From assembly GCA_964547995.1 (NCBI GenBank), contig CAZJRB010000161.1, positions 1-12,742 of the forward strand: a stretch of 12,742 bases of DNA. The letters run 5' to 3'. The stretch is from CAZJRB01 sp964547995. Its GTDB lineage: Bacteria; Planctomycetota; Planctomycetia; Pirellulales; Thermoguttaceae. The notes beneath the pieces were generated by a model. The model made no database searches, was not told the origin of the DNA, and was given only the letters and a program-made list of their open reading frames with translations. Within the stretch, counting starts at the first letter, position 1, and the number at the start of each line of letters is the position of its first letter. Below, piece by piece: positions 1 to 6,397 of the stretch. Position numbers and translations under genes: made by a program.

Positions 1-2127
1 GTTCGCAATCTCCACTGTCTCGCCGGTGACTTCCGCGCTCCTGAGACGAAAACCTACGGGCAGATGGACGGTCAGTACATAGGGATCGCCGATGACCACC
101 TCGCTCTTGCCGAAGAGGGTCTTGCTGGCGGCATCCCACTTCTCGTCGAGCAGACTAACCCCGCCCTGCGAAAGGTGCCGCGTGGTTGAGAGCACCCAGG
201 GATGCTCTCGGGCTTCGCGGATGACGAACACTTGCATTCCGTTGTTTTCGTCCATCGCCGGCGCGGTAAAAGAGCCGGTGTGTTTGCCGAGGTACCGTTG
301 CGTCCAAAACTCGAAGACCAGGTATTCGCGGTCGTCGTGCAAGCCGAGATCGGCGAAGTGGACCTCTTTCTCCGGCTGGCCATGGAGATCGAACACCCAT
401 TCTTTCTCGCGTTTTTTGCCCCACTGGAAACGGGCGAGCACCGACCAGTGATCGAACGGCCGGTCGATCTCTTGCAGCCACCACTCCATGGTGTTGCGAC
501 CGCAACTGTAAAGTTGCCCCGGCACAGTGGATAGCACGGGAGCGCAGCGTTTCATGCCTTCGATGTTGTTATCATCGCGGTACACTTCCGCCTTGTCGCT
601 CAGCATCAGCACACCGCCGGCCATCGTGCAAGTGGCGGGTCGCACGACCGTTCTCATCGGTACTCGCTCCTCGCGGCCGAAGACGCTCATCATGGCGTCC
701 ATGTCCATCAACCAGCCGCCGAGAATGTCGCAATGGTCCGGGTCGCCCCGCCACACGACGCCTTCCAGGTAGTTGAAATCGGCGAGTGTCCGCGGTTGAA
801 AGCCGTCATCGCTCAATCGGGCTCCATCCACGTTCCCGATCGATCGCTTGGCCGGGAACACGCCCCAGCAGGTGAGAATGTAGATATCGGGTCCCAGCTC
901 TTCGCGGGCGACTTTGTCCCACACGCGATAGGTTTCATCCGGTGTCGAGCCGACGTTGTTGAAGTGCGGCTTGCAGTCCTTGTTCATGTAGTTGTAGAGC
1001 AGGTCGCCAGCGCCATCGATCTTCACATAATCCCAGCCTTGCTTTTTCAGCGCGCGAAACAACTTGCGGGCCATGCCATCGACGGCTTCTTTGTTCGTGG
1101 TATCTAAGAGGTAGAAGCCGCCGTTCATGTACAGCGAGCCGTCGGCTTTCTGCACGAACCACTCCGGGTGCTGTTTTCCAATATCCGCCACGTGCGGATC
1201 GTTCGGACGATGAACGCGATGCACCCAGACGCCCGGTTTCATGCCGATGGAGCGAATCTTGTTGACGGTGTACTCCGGTCCGCCGGGGAATTTGGGGTTC
1301 CAGGTCAGCCAGTTCTGCGGGCAACTGCCGTTGCCGGTCTGGTAGGTGTCGTCAAGTTGAATGTAGTGGTAGCCGAAATCGGGCAAACGCTTCTCGCCAA
1401 ACAGTTCGACGAACTCATCCACTGTTTTCTGAGTGAATCCATGCCGATACGCCCACCACGTACAGTAACCCGTAACGGAGCCCTTCCAGACGCGGTACGT
1501 CCACGGCTGGAAATACGGCAGGTCCTTGTGCTTTTGGTAGTACCGCGGGTGGAAGGTGAGCTGAATGCTGGGCCCCTGGCTTACAAATTCAAACGTTCTT
1601 TGCTTGCCGTCTTGTTTTGGCGCGATGCGGGTGGCACCGTCTGCGGGCCCAATCAGCACCCAATCCCAACGGCGATCATAGACGGCATTGTTGCGCAGGC
1701 TGTGGCTCAACCCGACGCTCGTGCGCACACACGGGAATCGCTTCTGGATTTCGCCTCCAGTCTCGGCCGGGAAAGCCTCCTCGCTTGCGGTAACGGTGCC
1801 GGCCAACACGACCGTCGCGCCGTCTCGTGCCTCGGCCAGGGTGAATTCGAGCCGTTGTTCCACCTTGTCTTTATCGTCACGCGATTCGGTCCGTTGGAGC
1901 TTGACCTCGACATCCTCGAAGCGGTTCCCTTCCGTGTCCTGCGACTCGACGGTCGCTTCAAGAATTATGGCGTTGTTGTAGCGCAGCCGCAGATGCCCGG
2001 TCTTGCCTTCCCACTCGATCGCCGCAGGATCGTTCGCAGGGGGAGCAACTTCCTCCGCCGAGGCAACCGAGGCGGCGCATGTCAGAGTAATAGTGAAGGC
2101 CATTATCGAAAACAATCGAAGTTTCAC
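1..2127 (-). CDS. secreted alpha-galactosidase (GH36/GH27-like), 3' end cut by window edge
   Basis: The minus-strand frame is open for 709 codons from a GTG at 2127 to the window edge without a stop, so the C-terminus is missing. Residues 1 to about 24 form a signal peptide: basic MKLR, a hydrophobic core, then ASA before EE. Melibiase-type landmarks follow in order: GYCTWWAYRHGF near 217-228, an IQLDDTYQTG strand-end motif with D259/D260, WDYVKIDGAG with the probable nucleophile D371, and ARLSDDGF (R437 to D441) matching the R-x-S-D/E-D region that carries the acid/base Asp. WRGDPDHCD lies at 459-467. The family hydrolyses terminal alpha-galactosides; the signal peptide puts this one outside the cytoplasm, suiting polysaccharide scavenging. 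The GTG start is chosen because AGGAG lies 6 bases upstream and the signal peptide begins there; a later ATG at 2103 would cut it off. It transcribes away from the island and may be a host gene at its border. Other alpha-linked specificities (e.g. N-acetylgalactosaminidase) cannot be excluded. Confidence 0.88.
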   Translation of the reverse strand, partial: MKLRLFSIMAFTITLTCAASVASAEEVAPPANDPAAIEWEGKTGHLRLRYNNAIILEATVESQDTEGNRFEDVEVKLQRTESRDDKDKVEQRLEFTLAEARDGATVVLAGTVTASEEAFPAETGGEIQKRFPCVRTSVGLSHSLRNNAVYDRRWDWVLIGPADGATRIAPKQDGKQRTFEFVSQGPSIQLTFHPRYYQKHKDLPYFQPWTYRVWKGSVTGYCTWWAYRHGFTQKTVDEFVELFGEKRLPDFGYHYIQLDDTYQTGNGSCPQNWLTWNPKFPGGPEYTVNKIRSIGMKPGVWVHRVHRPNDPHVADIGKQHPEWFVQKADGSLYMNGGFYLLDTTNKEAVDGMARKLFRALKKQGWDYVKIDGAGDLLYNYMNKDCKPHFNNVGSTPDETYRVWDKVAREELGPDIYILTCWGVFPAKRSIGNVDGARLSDDGFQPRTLADFNYLEGVVWRGDPDHCDILGGWLMDMDAMMSVFGREERVPMRTVVRPATCTMAGGVLMLSDKAEVYRDDNNIEGMKRCAPVLSTVPGQLYSCGRNTMEWWLQEIDRPFDHWSVLARFQWGKKREKEWVFDLHGQPEKEVHFADLGLHDDREYLVFEFWTQRYLGKHTGSFTAPAMDENNGMQVFVIREAREHPWVLSTTRHLSQGGVSLLDEKWDAASKTLFGKSEVVIGDPYVLTVHLPVGFRLRSAEVTGETVEIAN

Positions 2128-2132
2128 GCTTC

Positions 2133-2139
2133 TCTCCTT
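2133..2139 (-). promoter_or_regulatory. ribosome binding site fixing the GTG start of the alpha-galactosidase
   Basis: On the minus strand the sequence AAGGAGA sits about 6 bases before GTG at 2127. The nearby ATGs further upstream are out of frame, so this site decides the start. Confidence 0.7.
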
Positions 2140-2358
2140 TGCATCATGTGCGCTACCCATCTTCCTTTGCTAGCCCGGTAGGCATATCTGTCAGTGAAAA
2201 AGCGACTTAGGGTAACGGTCGCCATTTATACCATTATACCATCTGTGAGCTCAAGAGGCCACTCTTGCTACACCACCGCAGGCGGATCGGCAGGCAGAAC
2301 GCAGGCGGCACGTTGCCACCCGACAGCGGTGGTAGCCAGCCTACGTCAAGGACAGGCT
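2140..2358. other. intergenic stretch between alpha-galactosidase and integrase
   Basis: No coding pattern is convincing here. From 2227 to 2242 there is a short tandem AT motif (ATACCATT followed by ATACCATC) that could belong to the alpha-galactosidase promoter region. An imperfect palindrome, GTAGCCAGCCTAC, lies at about 2333-2345. The octamer CCATCTGT at 2239-2246 is complementary to ACAGATGG at 3592-3599 on the other side of the integrase. No terminator with a T-run was found after the integrase stop. Confidence 0.4.
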
Positions 2359-3429
2359 CTACGCCGCCTTCCGCTCATAGTGCCTCAGCAACCCGCCGAG
2401 ACGCTCGTGGCAAACGACATCCTCGGGGCCCAAGCACCCCACGAGATCGGGCGGCTTTTCCATCGACAAAGGCAAATATCCTCGCGATGAATGGGGCCTC
2501 TGCTCGTTGTAGTAGGCGACGAATTCTTGAATGATGTGCCGGAGGTGCTTCTCGCCAAGAACGACAAAGTGGTCAAGACACTCTTGCTGGATTGTCTGCG
2601 CGAACCGCTCCGCGTAGGCGTTCTGGTTCGGCGCCCGAACGGCGGTTCGCTTCAATTCGATATCGTCCGACTCCAGGATCGCTTCAAACTGATCGGTGAA
2701 CTTGGTGTCTTTGTCGCACACGATATACTTTGGCCTGTCTGGCCAGTCGTCGAAGAACATGCACATGTTCCGAGCCTGCTGCGCCATCCATCGCCCGTCA
2801 GGATTGGTCGTGATGCCGGCGATGTGGACCTTCCGCGTATCGACGTGAATGAAGAACAGGACGAAGAAATCGACCAAGCCGCCGAGCGTCCAGACCTTCT
2901 TGGAGATGAAGTCGCACGCCCAGAGCGTCTTGGCGTGGATACGGATGAACTCGTCCCAGGTGCCCTCGCCGCGTTTCGGCCCCGGGTCGAAGCCGTGCTC
3001 TTTGAGGATGTTACGGATCGTGGTCTTGCAGACGCTTCGGATGCCCAGCTTCTTGAGTTCGCCGAGGATTCGGCCCAGACCCCAGCCGTTATCCTTTGCC
3101 ATCTGGATGATCAGTTCTCGGATCGCTTCGGGTGTCCGCGGTCGTCCCGGCTTCCTCGTCGTCTTTTTCTCCTTCTTCTTGTCGGCGGCGCTGGCCCACC
3201 GCGCGAAACTCCGAGGCGTGACGATGGTGATTAGGTCCTTGATCGCCGATCCCAGCGGCTTGCCGAGCTTGACCAGCCGCTGTCGTTCTGCCGGCGTACA
3301 GACGACACGATTGGGTAACTTGCTACGAAGGATCCGGTTCTCTGCCTTCAGGTACTCCACGTAGCGGGCCAGTTCGGACTCCGTGGCGCGGGCCAGGACC
3401 ATGATCAAGGGGTGGAAGAATCTCGCCAT
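2359..3429 (-). CDS. DDE-type integrase/transposase (IS481/IS3-like, rve core)
   Basis: A 356-residue transposase of the RNase H-fold retroviral-integrase type, catalysing strand transfer of an insertion element. From the chosen ATG (MARFFHPLIM) it has an N-terminal helical segment with a coiled-coil-like ELARYVEYLKAENRILRSKL, a basic KKKEKKTTRKPGRPR linker near 84-98, a helix-turn-helix-like region about 100-147, and the catalytic core. Core residues visible are D173 (LWACDF), D239 (VCDKDTKF) and E274 (NAYAERF), the last two 35 apart as expected, followed by QQECLDHFVV and YYNEQRPHSSRGYLPL, a classic integrase C-terminus. The frame is open for 61 codons upstream of this ATG, but those codons are antisense to intron-like sequence and do not look like protein. 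There is no good ribosome site. The gene appears intact. Exact element ends were not found, and a non-IS stand-alone integrase is possible. Confidence 0.88.
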   Translation of the reverse strand: MARFFHPLIMVLARATESELARYVEYLKAENRILRSKLPNRVVCTPAERQRLVKLGKPLGSAIKDLITIVTPRSFARWASAADKKKEKKTTRKPGRPRTPEAIRELIIQMAKDNGWGLGRILGELKKLGIRSVCKTTIRNILKEHGFDPGPKRGEGTWDEFIRIHAKTLWACDFISKKVWTLGGLVDFFVLFFIHVDTRKVHIAGITTNPDGRWMAQQARNMCMFFDDWPDRPKYIVCDKDTKFTDQFEAILESDDIELKRTAVRAPNQNAYAERFAQTIQQECLDHFVVLGEKHLRHIIQEFVAYYNEQRPHSSRGYLPLSMEKPPDLVGCLGPEDVVCHERLGGLLRHYERKAA

Positions 3430-3441
3430 GTGGATATAACC

Positions 3442-3672
3442 GTAAGTCGTTGGCAGGACGGAAGGTGACGTAGTTTTTGAACCCCGCCGCAGACAGGGCA
3501 AACTCCGTTCTACCGGCACCCGGCTGAACCTGCGAGGGCCAAGCGAGCCGGGAAGCGGCGGAATCAAGGTTGATGGAATTTGTGAGCCCTTACAGATGGC
3601 ACGAGCGGACAAGTCGCTCGGCCGTGCGAAGGTGACGTCCCCACCGAACTGGGCGAGACGAGACGGGCGAAA
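3442..3672 (+). ncRNA. group II intron domain I-like remnant (no reverse transcriptase)
   Basis: Read on the plus strand, this stretch has blocks in the order I know from bacterial group II intron domain I: GTTGGCAGGACG near 3449, then AGGGCAAACTCCG near 3496, GAACCTGCGAGGGCCAAG near 3527, GAGCCGGGAAGCGGCGGAA, GTTGATGGAAT near 3569, and GTGCGAAGGTGACGTCC near 3624, followed by a CCC-ACCGAACT-GGG hairpin and CGAGACG. No reverse transcriptase/maturase frame and no recognisable 34-nt domain V hairpin follow before 5024, and no GTGYG 5' end is secure. The integrase gene begins about 20 bases to the left in the opposite direction, so insertion of that element may have removed the intron's 5' part. 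The call rests on remembered consensus, not on a covariance search. The remnant could also be a misjudged structured leader of the next gene. Confidence 0.5.
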
Positions 3673-3675
3673 GCA

Positions 3676-4329
3676 GTGAACACGGAATCATCACAACAGT
3701 CCTGCTCCCGCATCGAGTGGGAGGGCCAGATCGAATCGGTCCAGTGCCGCGCCTGGGTCTGGCGTTACAAGACCGACAACCGCACCCACCATCACCTCGG
3801 GTTCAACCTGTTTGTGAAGGGCGAAGCGGACGGGAGGAAGGGACGCTTCATCGTGGCCGTCAGCGACACCCAGCACGCGAAGCAGCAGTTCCGCATTGGC
3901 GATGTGTTCAAAGGCACGGCCTGGCCCTGTAGCAAGGCCAAGCATGACATTGCCGACTACCACCGCGCGGGCGGATTCAAGGCGCTGTCCCGTGCGGACG
4001 AGCAGGCTGATCCTGCGGGACCGCCCTTCACGGGGCTATTGCCGCCCATCGAGGTATTCGAGCGGCGCGGGCCACGGATGCTCGATGCCAAGCGCTGGCG
4101 GAAGCAGTGCTTTGCCTGCATGTGGGCTAATAAGTCGGCTGTCGAGATCGAGTACAAGTTCGGCAAAGTGAAGCGTTACCGAAAAGAAACCTTCTGCTAC
4201 GGCCCTCGGTCATGCCCGTTCTACGACATCGGTCCACCCAGAGAGGTGCAGTATTTCGATAGCTTCCCGTCGATTGATGACGGGTGGTTGGATGACCTGT
4301 GCACGGAACAGCGGGGGGATGAGGACTGA
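3676..4329 (+). CDS. conserved protein of unknown function with a CxxC...CxxxxxC motif
   Basis: A 217-residue protein starting at GTG 3676; the ribosome site is weak. I recognise the pattern as a conserved hypothetical family but know no assigned function. The N-terminal part (13-100) is beta-rich with WEGQIESVQCRAWVWRY, HHLGFNLFVKGE, GRFIVAVSD, AKQQFRIGDVFKGTAWP and a HRAGGFK end, which suggests an OB-like barrel (inference). The C-terminal part has C145-x2-C148 (KQCFACMW) and C174-x5-C180 (ETFCYGPRSCPFYDIGP), a likely zinc or metal site, then an acidic tail (GWLDDL, EQRGDED). It lies immediately downstream of group II intron-like sequence and upstream of a terminator. An OB-like nucleic-acid-binding role is possible but not shown. 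Confidence 0.72.
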   Translation: MNTESSQQSCSRIEWEGQIESVQCRAWVWRYKTDNRTHHHLGFNLFVKGEADGRKGRFIVAVSDTQHAKQQFRIGDVFKGTAWPCSKAKHDIADYHRAGGFKALSRADEQADPAGPPFTGLLPPIEVFERRGPRMLDAKRWRKQCFACMWANKSAVEIEYKFGKVKRYRKETFCYGPRSCPFYDIGPPREVQYFDSFPSIDDGWLDDLCTEQRGDED

Positions 4330-4428
4330 TACCTACTGGCCGCAAACGGCAGATCTCCATGTCGCGCGCTCGCGCCTGCCGTTAACCTCACAGCCAAAGG
4401 TTCGAAACCCCCCGAAAGATGCTCGCTT

Positions 4429-4460
4429 GGTTAACAGTAAATTTTCCTTTCCTGTTAACC
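4429..4460. repeat. inverted repeat GGTTAACAG ... CTGTTAACC
   Basis: Perfect 9-bp arms (4429-4437 and 4452-4460) flank a 14-base AT-rich spacer. Each arm contains GTTAAC. Arm spacing of about two helical turns would suit a dimeric DNA-binding protein or recombinase site; no protein has been tied to it. Confidence 0.55.
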
Positions 4461-4492
4461 TGCCGCTCGCCGTTCCGTAACCAGTTGTCTTC

Positions 4493-4521
4493 GTTCGAGG
4501 GCCACCGTAGCGGACTCGAAC
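4493..4521. repeat. inverted-repeat element, copy A (GTTCGAG...CTCGAAC)
   Basis: GTTCGAG (4493-4499) and CTCGAAC (4515-4521) are perfect 7-bp arms around a spacer containing GGCCACCGTAGCGGA. A related sequence with the core GGCC-x-GTGGCGGA occurs at 4886-4916. The arms resemble a tRNA T-loop (GTTCGAG), but no cloverleaf can be folded. Confidence 0.4.
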
Positions 4522-4611
4522 TTTCGTAACCCTCACCCGTTTCAGCATTTGTGAAAACCGGTCGCGCGCGAGTCGTTACGAAGAGAGTTGTGCACGGGGA
4601 GCCTTAGAATT

Positions 4612-4631
4612 GGCCGCAAACCCTTGCGGCC
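4612..4631. repeat. perfect hairpin GGCCGCAA / TTGCGGCC
   Basis: An 8-bp stem with a 4-base ACCC loop. There is no T-run, so it is unlikely to be a terminator on its own. The left arm overlaps the second copy of TGGCCGCAAAC. Confidence 0.5.
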
Positions 4632-4646
4632 CAGCGGTTTACAGCG

Positions 4647-4676
4647 AACGCCGAGAGTTCTTTCTCTCGGCGTTTT
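4647..4676 (+). terminator. rho-independent terminator
   Basis: Eleven perfect base pairs, AACGCCGAGAG (4647-4657) with CTCTCGGCGTT (4664-4674), close a 6-base TTCTTT loop and run into TTTT on the plus strand. It would end transcripts reading rightward from the 3676 gene, whose stop is about 320 bases upstream, and so insulate the recombinase cassette. Confidence 0.65.
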
Positions 4677-4690
4677 CGCGTGTGACAATT

Positions 4691-4717
4691 GAAAACCCCC
4701 AGTCCACGAGGGTTTTC
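4691..4717. terminator. second hairpin with A/T-flanked stem, possible bidirectional terminator
   Basis: GAAAACCC (4691-4698) pairs with GGGTTTTC (4710-4717) around an 11-base loop. The A/T part is inside the stem, giving a short T-run on both strands. It lies 15 bases after the strong terminator and may back it up. Confidence 0.4.
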
Positions 4718-4801
4718 CGGATTCTTGCCGTCACGCGGAGCCTTTCCCACGACCTCTCTGGTTCGATCCGTTGGTAAGGGGTACCTCGGCCAAAACCGAC
4801 T

Positions 4802-4826
4802 GTTGGCCACGGTGGCCGTGGCCAAC
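4802..4826. repeat. long perfect palindrome GTTGGCCACGG-TGG-CCGTGGCCAAC
   Basis: Eleven perfect base pairs around a 3-base centre. It is GC-rich and not followed by T residues, so it is better read as a protein-binding or recombination site, or an intergenic repeat, than as a terminator. The GGCC-GTGG theme recurs in the two inverted-repeat elements nearby. Confidence 0.55.
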
Positions 4827-4885
4827 GGCCCAAAACTCTCGGACTCTCTGGTTCACAACCCGCTCTAGGTTAACGGGACCTTCTT

Positions 4886-4916
4886 GTTCGGTGGCCGTGG
4901 CGGACAACTCTCGAAC
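4886..4916. repeat. inverted-repeat element, copy B
   Basis: Related to the element at 4493-4521: it opens with GTTCG, carries GGTGGCCGTGGCGGA and closes with CTCGAAC. It sits 12 bases after a GTTAAC site, about 110 bases upstream of the recombinase cassette's first start codon. Confidence 0.4.
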
Positions 4917-5024
4917 CGCCTGCGTATGTTACCAGTATCGCTGAATATTTCTACCCCCGTCAGGCATCGGCCGGTCGCTAAGCGAAAGTCGTTGCGGGCA
5001 CTTCCATCGAAAGAGAGGTAGCCC

Positions 5025-5231
5025 GTGATTTCGACTCGTGATCCCAGCCAAATGACCGCCGACGAGCGCGACCATGAGGTCGCCGGTCTGTTCGCTCTCG
5101 CCTTCCTTCGGATGCAGGCTAAGCCAACGCTTGACGCGGCGCCCGAATCCGCCCCCGCAGAATCTCGGAATTCCGCGCAGAGTGGCCTTGAGGTTTCCGG
5201 CAAAACGAGGCTCAGTGGGACCACTGGTTAA
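5025..5231 (+). CDS. small conserved ORF heading the serine recombinase cassette
   Basis: A 68-residue frame starting with GTG at 5025, with GAGAGG about 6 bases upstream. The sequence begins MISTRDPSQMTADERDHEV, continues with a short helix GLFALAFLRMQ and ends GLEVSGKTRLSGTTG. I recognise the layout (an S/P-Q-MT-x-x-ER-x-x-EVA start and a GLEV-x-x-KTRLS end) as a small ORF often found just upstream of DUF2924 and serine recombinase genes; its function is unknown to me. Its stop overlaps a GTTAAC site, and the DUF2924 gene follows 33 bases later. It may be a regulator or accessory factor. The central part, rich in Ala, Pro, Glu and Ser, is probably disordered. Confidence 0.6.
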   Translation: MISTRDPSQMTADERDHEVAGLFALAFLRMQAKPTLDAAPESAPAESRNSAQSGLEVSGKTRLSGTTG

Positions 5232-5264
5232 CGGTTCCGAGACTCTCAAAGCAAGGAGAACTGG

Positions 5265-5762
5265 ATGATGTTGAACATTGGCAAAGAGTTGTCCGCGATG
5301 AAACGGATGACAACTCGGCAGCTTAAGGACCGCTATGAAGAGGTCTTTGGCGAACCCTGCCGATCGAACCACAAGCAGTGGTTGATCAAGCGTATCGCTT
5401 GGCGACTGCAGGCGAACGAAGAGGGCGACCTTTCTGAACGTGCCCGACGGCGCGCGATGGAATTGGCCAACGACGCTGACCTCCGCATGAAGGCACCGCC
5501 GCAGAAGAAGGTGCCAGCGCCGGCGGGAAGGAAGGTAAGCGGCAAAGTCTCGCGAGAGCATGATGACCGGCTGCCAATGCCGGGCACGATCATTACCCGC
5601 GAGTACAAGGGACGCACGTTCCTTGTCACTGTCCTACCCAATGGTTTCGAGTATGAGGGCGAAGTGTATCAGTCTCTCAGCGCTGTGGCCAAGGCGATTA
5701 CCGGCTCACACACCAGCGGCTTCTTGTTCTTTCGCCTCAACAGGAAGGGAGGCGGCAAATGA
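5265..5762 (+). CDS. DUF2924 domain protein of the recombinase cassette
   Basis: A 165-residue basic protein starting at ATG 5265, with AAGGAG at 5253-5258. The first half has the DUF2924 pattern: MTTRQLKDRYEEVFGEP, then NHKQWLIKRIAWRLQANEEGDLSERARRRA. A Lys/Pro-rich linker (77-95) leads to the second half with MPGTIITREYKGRTFLVTVLPNGFEYEGEVYQSLSAVAKAITG, as typically seen in these proteins. DUF2924 genes sit beside large serine recombinases in planctomycetes and proteobacteria, and probably assist recombination or bind DNA; the biochemical role is not established. The stop overlaps the recombinase start as ATGA, so the two are translationally coupled. The protein looks intact, unlike its recombinase partner. 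Confidence 0.85.
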   Translation: MMLNIGKELSAMKRMTTRQLKDRYEEVFGEPCRSNHKQWLIKRIAWRLQANEEGDLSERARRRAMELANDADLRMKAPPQKKVPAPAGRKVSGKVSREHDDRLPMPGTIITREYKGRTFLVTVLPNGFEYEGEVYQSLSAVAKAITGSHTSGFLFFRLNRKGGGK

Positions 5763-6397
5763 CCAATCGCAGCAAACGCAACGAACCACCGAAGATTCGC
5801 TGTGCCATCTACACGCGGAAATCAACCGACGAGGGGCTCGAGCAGGAGTTCAACTCACTGGACGCCCAACGGGAGTCTGGGGAGGCCTACATCGCCAGCA
5901 TGAAGCACGAGGGATGGGTTTGCCTGCCGACGCACTATGATGATGGCGGATTCACGGGGGGCAACATGGATCGACCGGCACTTCAGCGGCTAATGAAGGA
6001 TATCGAGGCGGGCGATGTCGATTGCGTGGTGGTCTACAAGGTCGACCGTCTCAGCCGATCATTGCTCGACTTTGCCCGGATGATGGAGACGTTTGAGGAT
6101 TCACCGTCATCTCAGCGGCTCGCCGAACTCCAGGAACGCATTCAATGCGAGGAGCAGCGATTGACCGAAATTCGCGAGGAGTCACTGCGACTACGGACCG
6201 GACTTATTCGCGAGGAGGACGTTGTCGCGGCACTGAAGGAATTCGATTCCCTCTGGCAGTCCCTCAGCACGCGCGAGCAGGCCCGCGTCTTACACCTGCT
6301 TATCGAACGGGTCGACTACGACGGGGAAGACGGCACCGTGTCCGTTACGTTTCGGCCGACCGGCATCCGGAAGCTAGCCCAGGAGGAAGCAGCATGA
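5759..6397 (+). CDS. serine site-specific recombinase with large in-frame internal deletion
   Basis: A 212-residue frame where full-length relatives have roughly 450-550. Residues 12-113 are a resolvase-type N-terminus: IYTRKSTDEGLEQEFNSLDAQRES with catalytic S22, DDGGFTGGNMDRPALQRLM, and VVVYKVDRLSRSLLDFARMME. In intact relatives this runs on through a conserved segment ending the catalytic domain and then the recombinase domain. Here METFE (about 109-113) jumps straight to DSPSSQRLAELQERI, a C-terminal coiled-coil region, then LSTREQARVLHLLIERVDYD and TVSVTFRPTGIRKL, the normal C-terminal end. The rest of the catalytic domain and the DNA-binding recombinase domain are missing, yet the frame is kept. 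It is probably inactive as an integrase. The HTH gene follows with an ATGA overlap. Confidence 0.85.
   Translation: MTNRSKRNEPPKIRCAIYTRKSTDEGLEQEFNSLDAQRESGEAYIASMKHEGWVCLPTHYDDGGFTGGNMDRPALQRLMKDIEAGDVDCVVVYKVDRLSRSLLDFARMMETFEDSPSSQRLAELQERIQCEEQRLTEIREESLRLRTGLIREEDVVAALKEFDSLWQSLSTREQARVLHLLIERVDYDGEDGTVSVTFRPTGIRKLAQEEAA

Larger units (their letters stand above)
4330..5024. other. long intergenic region rich in hairpins and short repeats
   Basis: About 700 bases without a convincing gene. Open frames here on either strand have no recognisable domain and run through palindromes. It contains one strong terminator, three further perfect hairpins, four of the five GTTAAC sites I saw in the window (4381, 4430, 4454, 4869; the fifth is at 5227), a repeated TGGCCGCAAAC (4337-4347 and 4611-4621) and two related inverted-repeat elements (4493-4521, 4886-4916). 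Lying just before a serine recombinase cassette, it is a candidate attachment-site and regulatory region. Confidence 0.5.

Noticed and set aside
1168..2181. Long plus-strand open frame of 337 codons
   Set aside because: It is antisense to the alpha-galactosidase, whose minus-strand frame has a signal peptide and catalytic motifs; the plus frame has no recognisable domain.
2491..3234. Plus-strand open frame of 247 codons
   Set aside because: It is antisense to the integrase with its D-D-E motif and shows no domain of its own.
2239..3599. Reading CCATCTGT/ACAGATGG as secure IS terminal inverted repeats
   Set aside because: No target duplication is visible, arms diverge after 8 bases, and the right copy sits inside intron-like sequence that should lie outside the element.
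3461..3638. Direct repeat GAAGGTGACGT (3461 and 3628) as a target-site duplication
   Set aside because: Both copies fall where group II intron domain I normally has similar purine-rich blocks.
4397..4521. tRNA-like T-loop motifs (GGTTCGAAACC, GTTCGAG)
   Set aside because: No acceptor, D or anticodon arms can be paired around them on either strand.
4337..4621. TGGCCGCAAAC repeated twice as a CRISPR or att pair
   Set aside because: Only two short copies 274 bases apart, with no spacer regularity; an att role is possible but unsupported.
4604..4833. Two minus-strand frames in the intergenic region
   Set aside because: They run through a strong terminator and perfect hairpins, with no ribosome site or recognisable motif.
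4929..5561. Minus-strand open frame of 210 codons
   Set aside because: It overlaps the small ORF and the DUF2924 gene, which have ribosome sites and family motifs.
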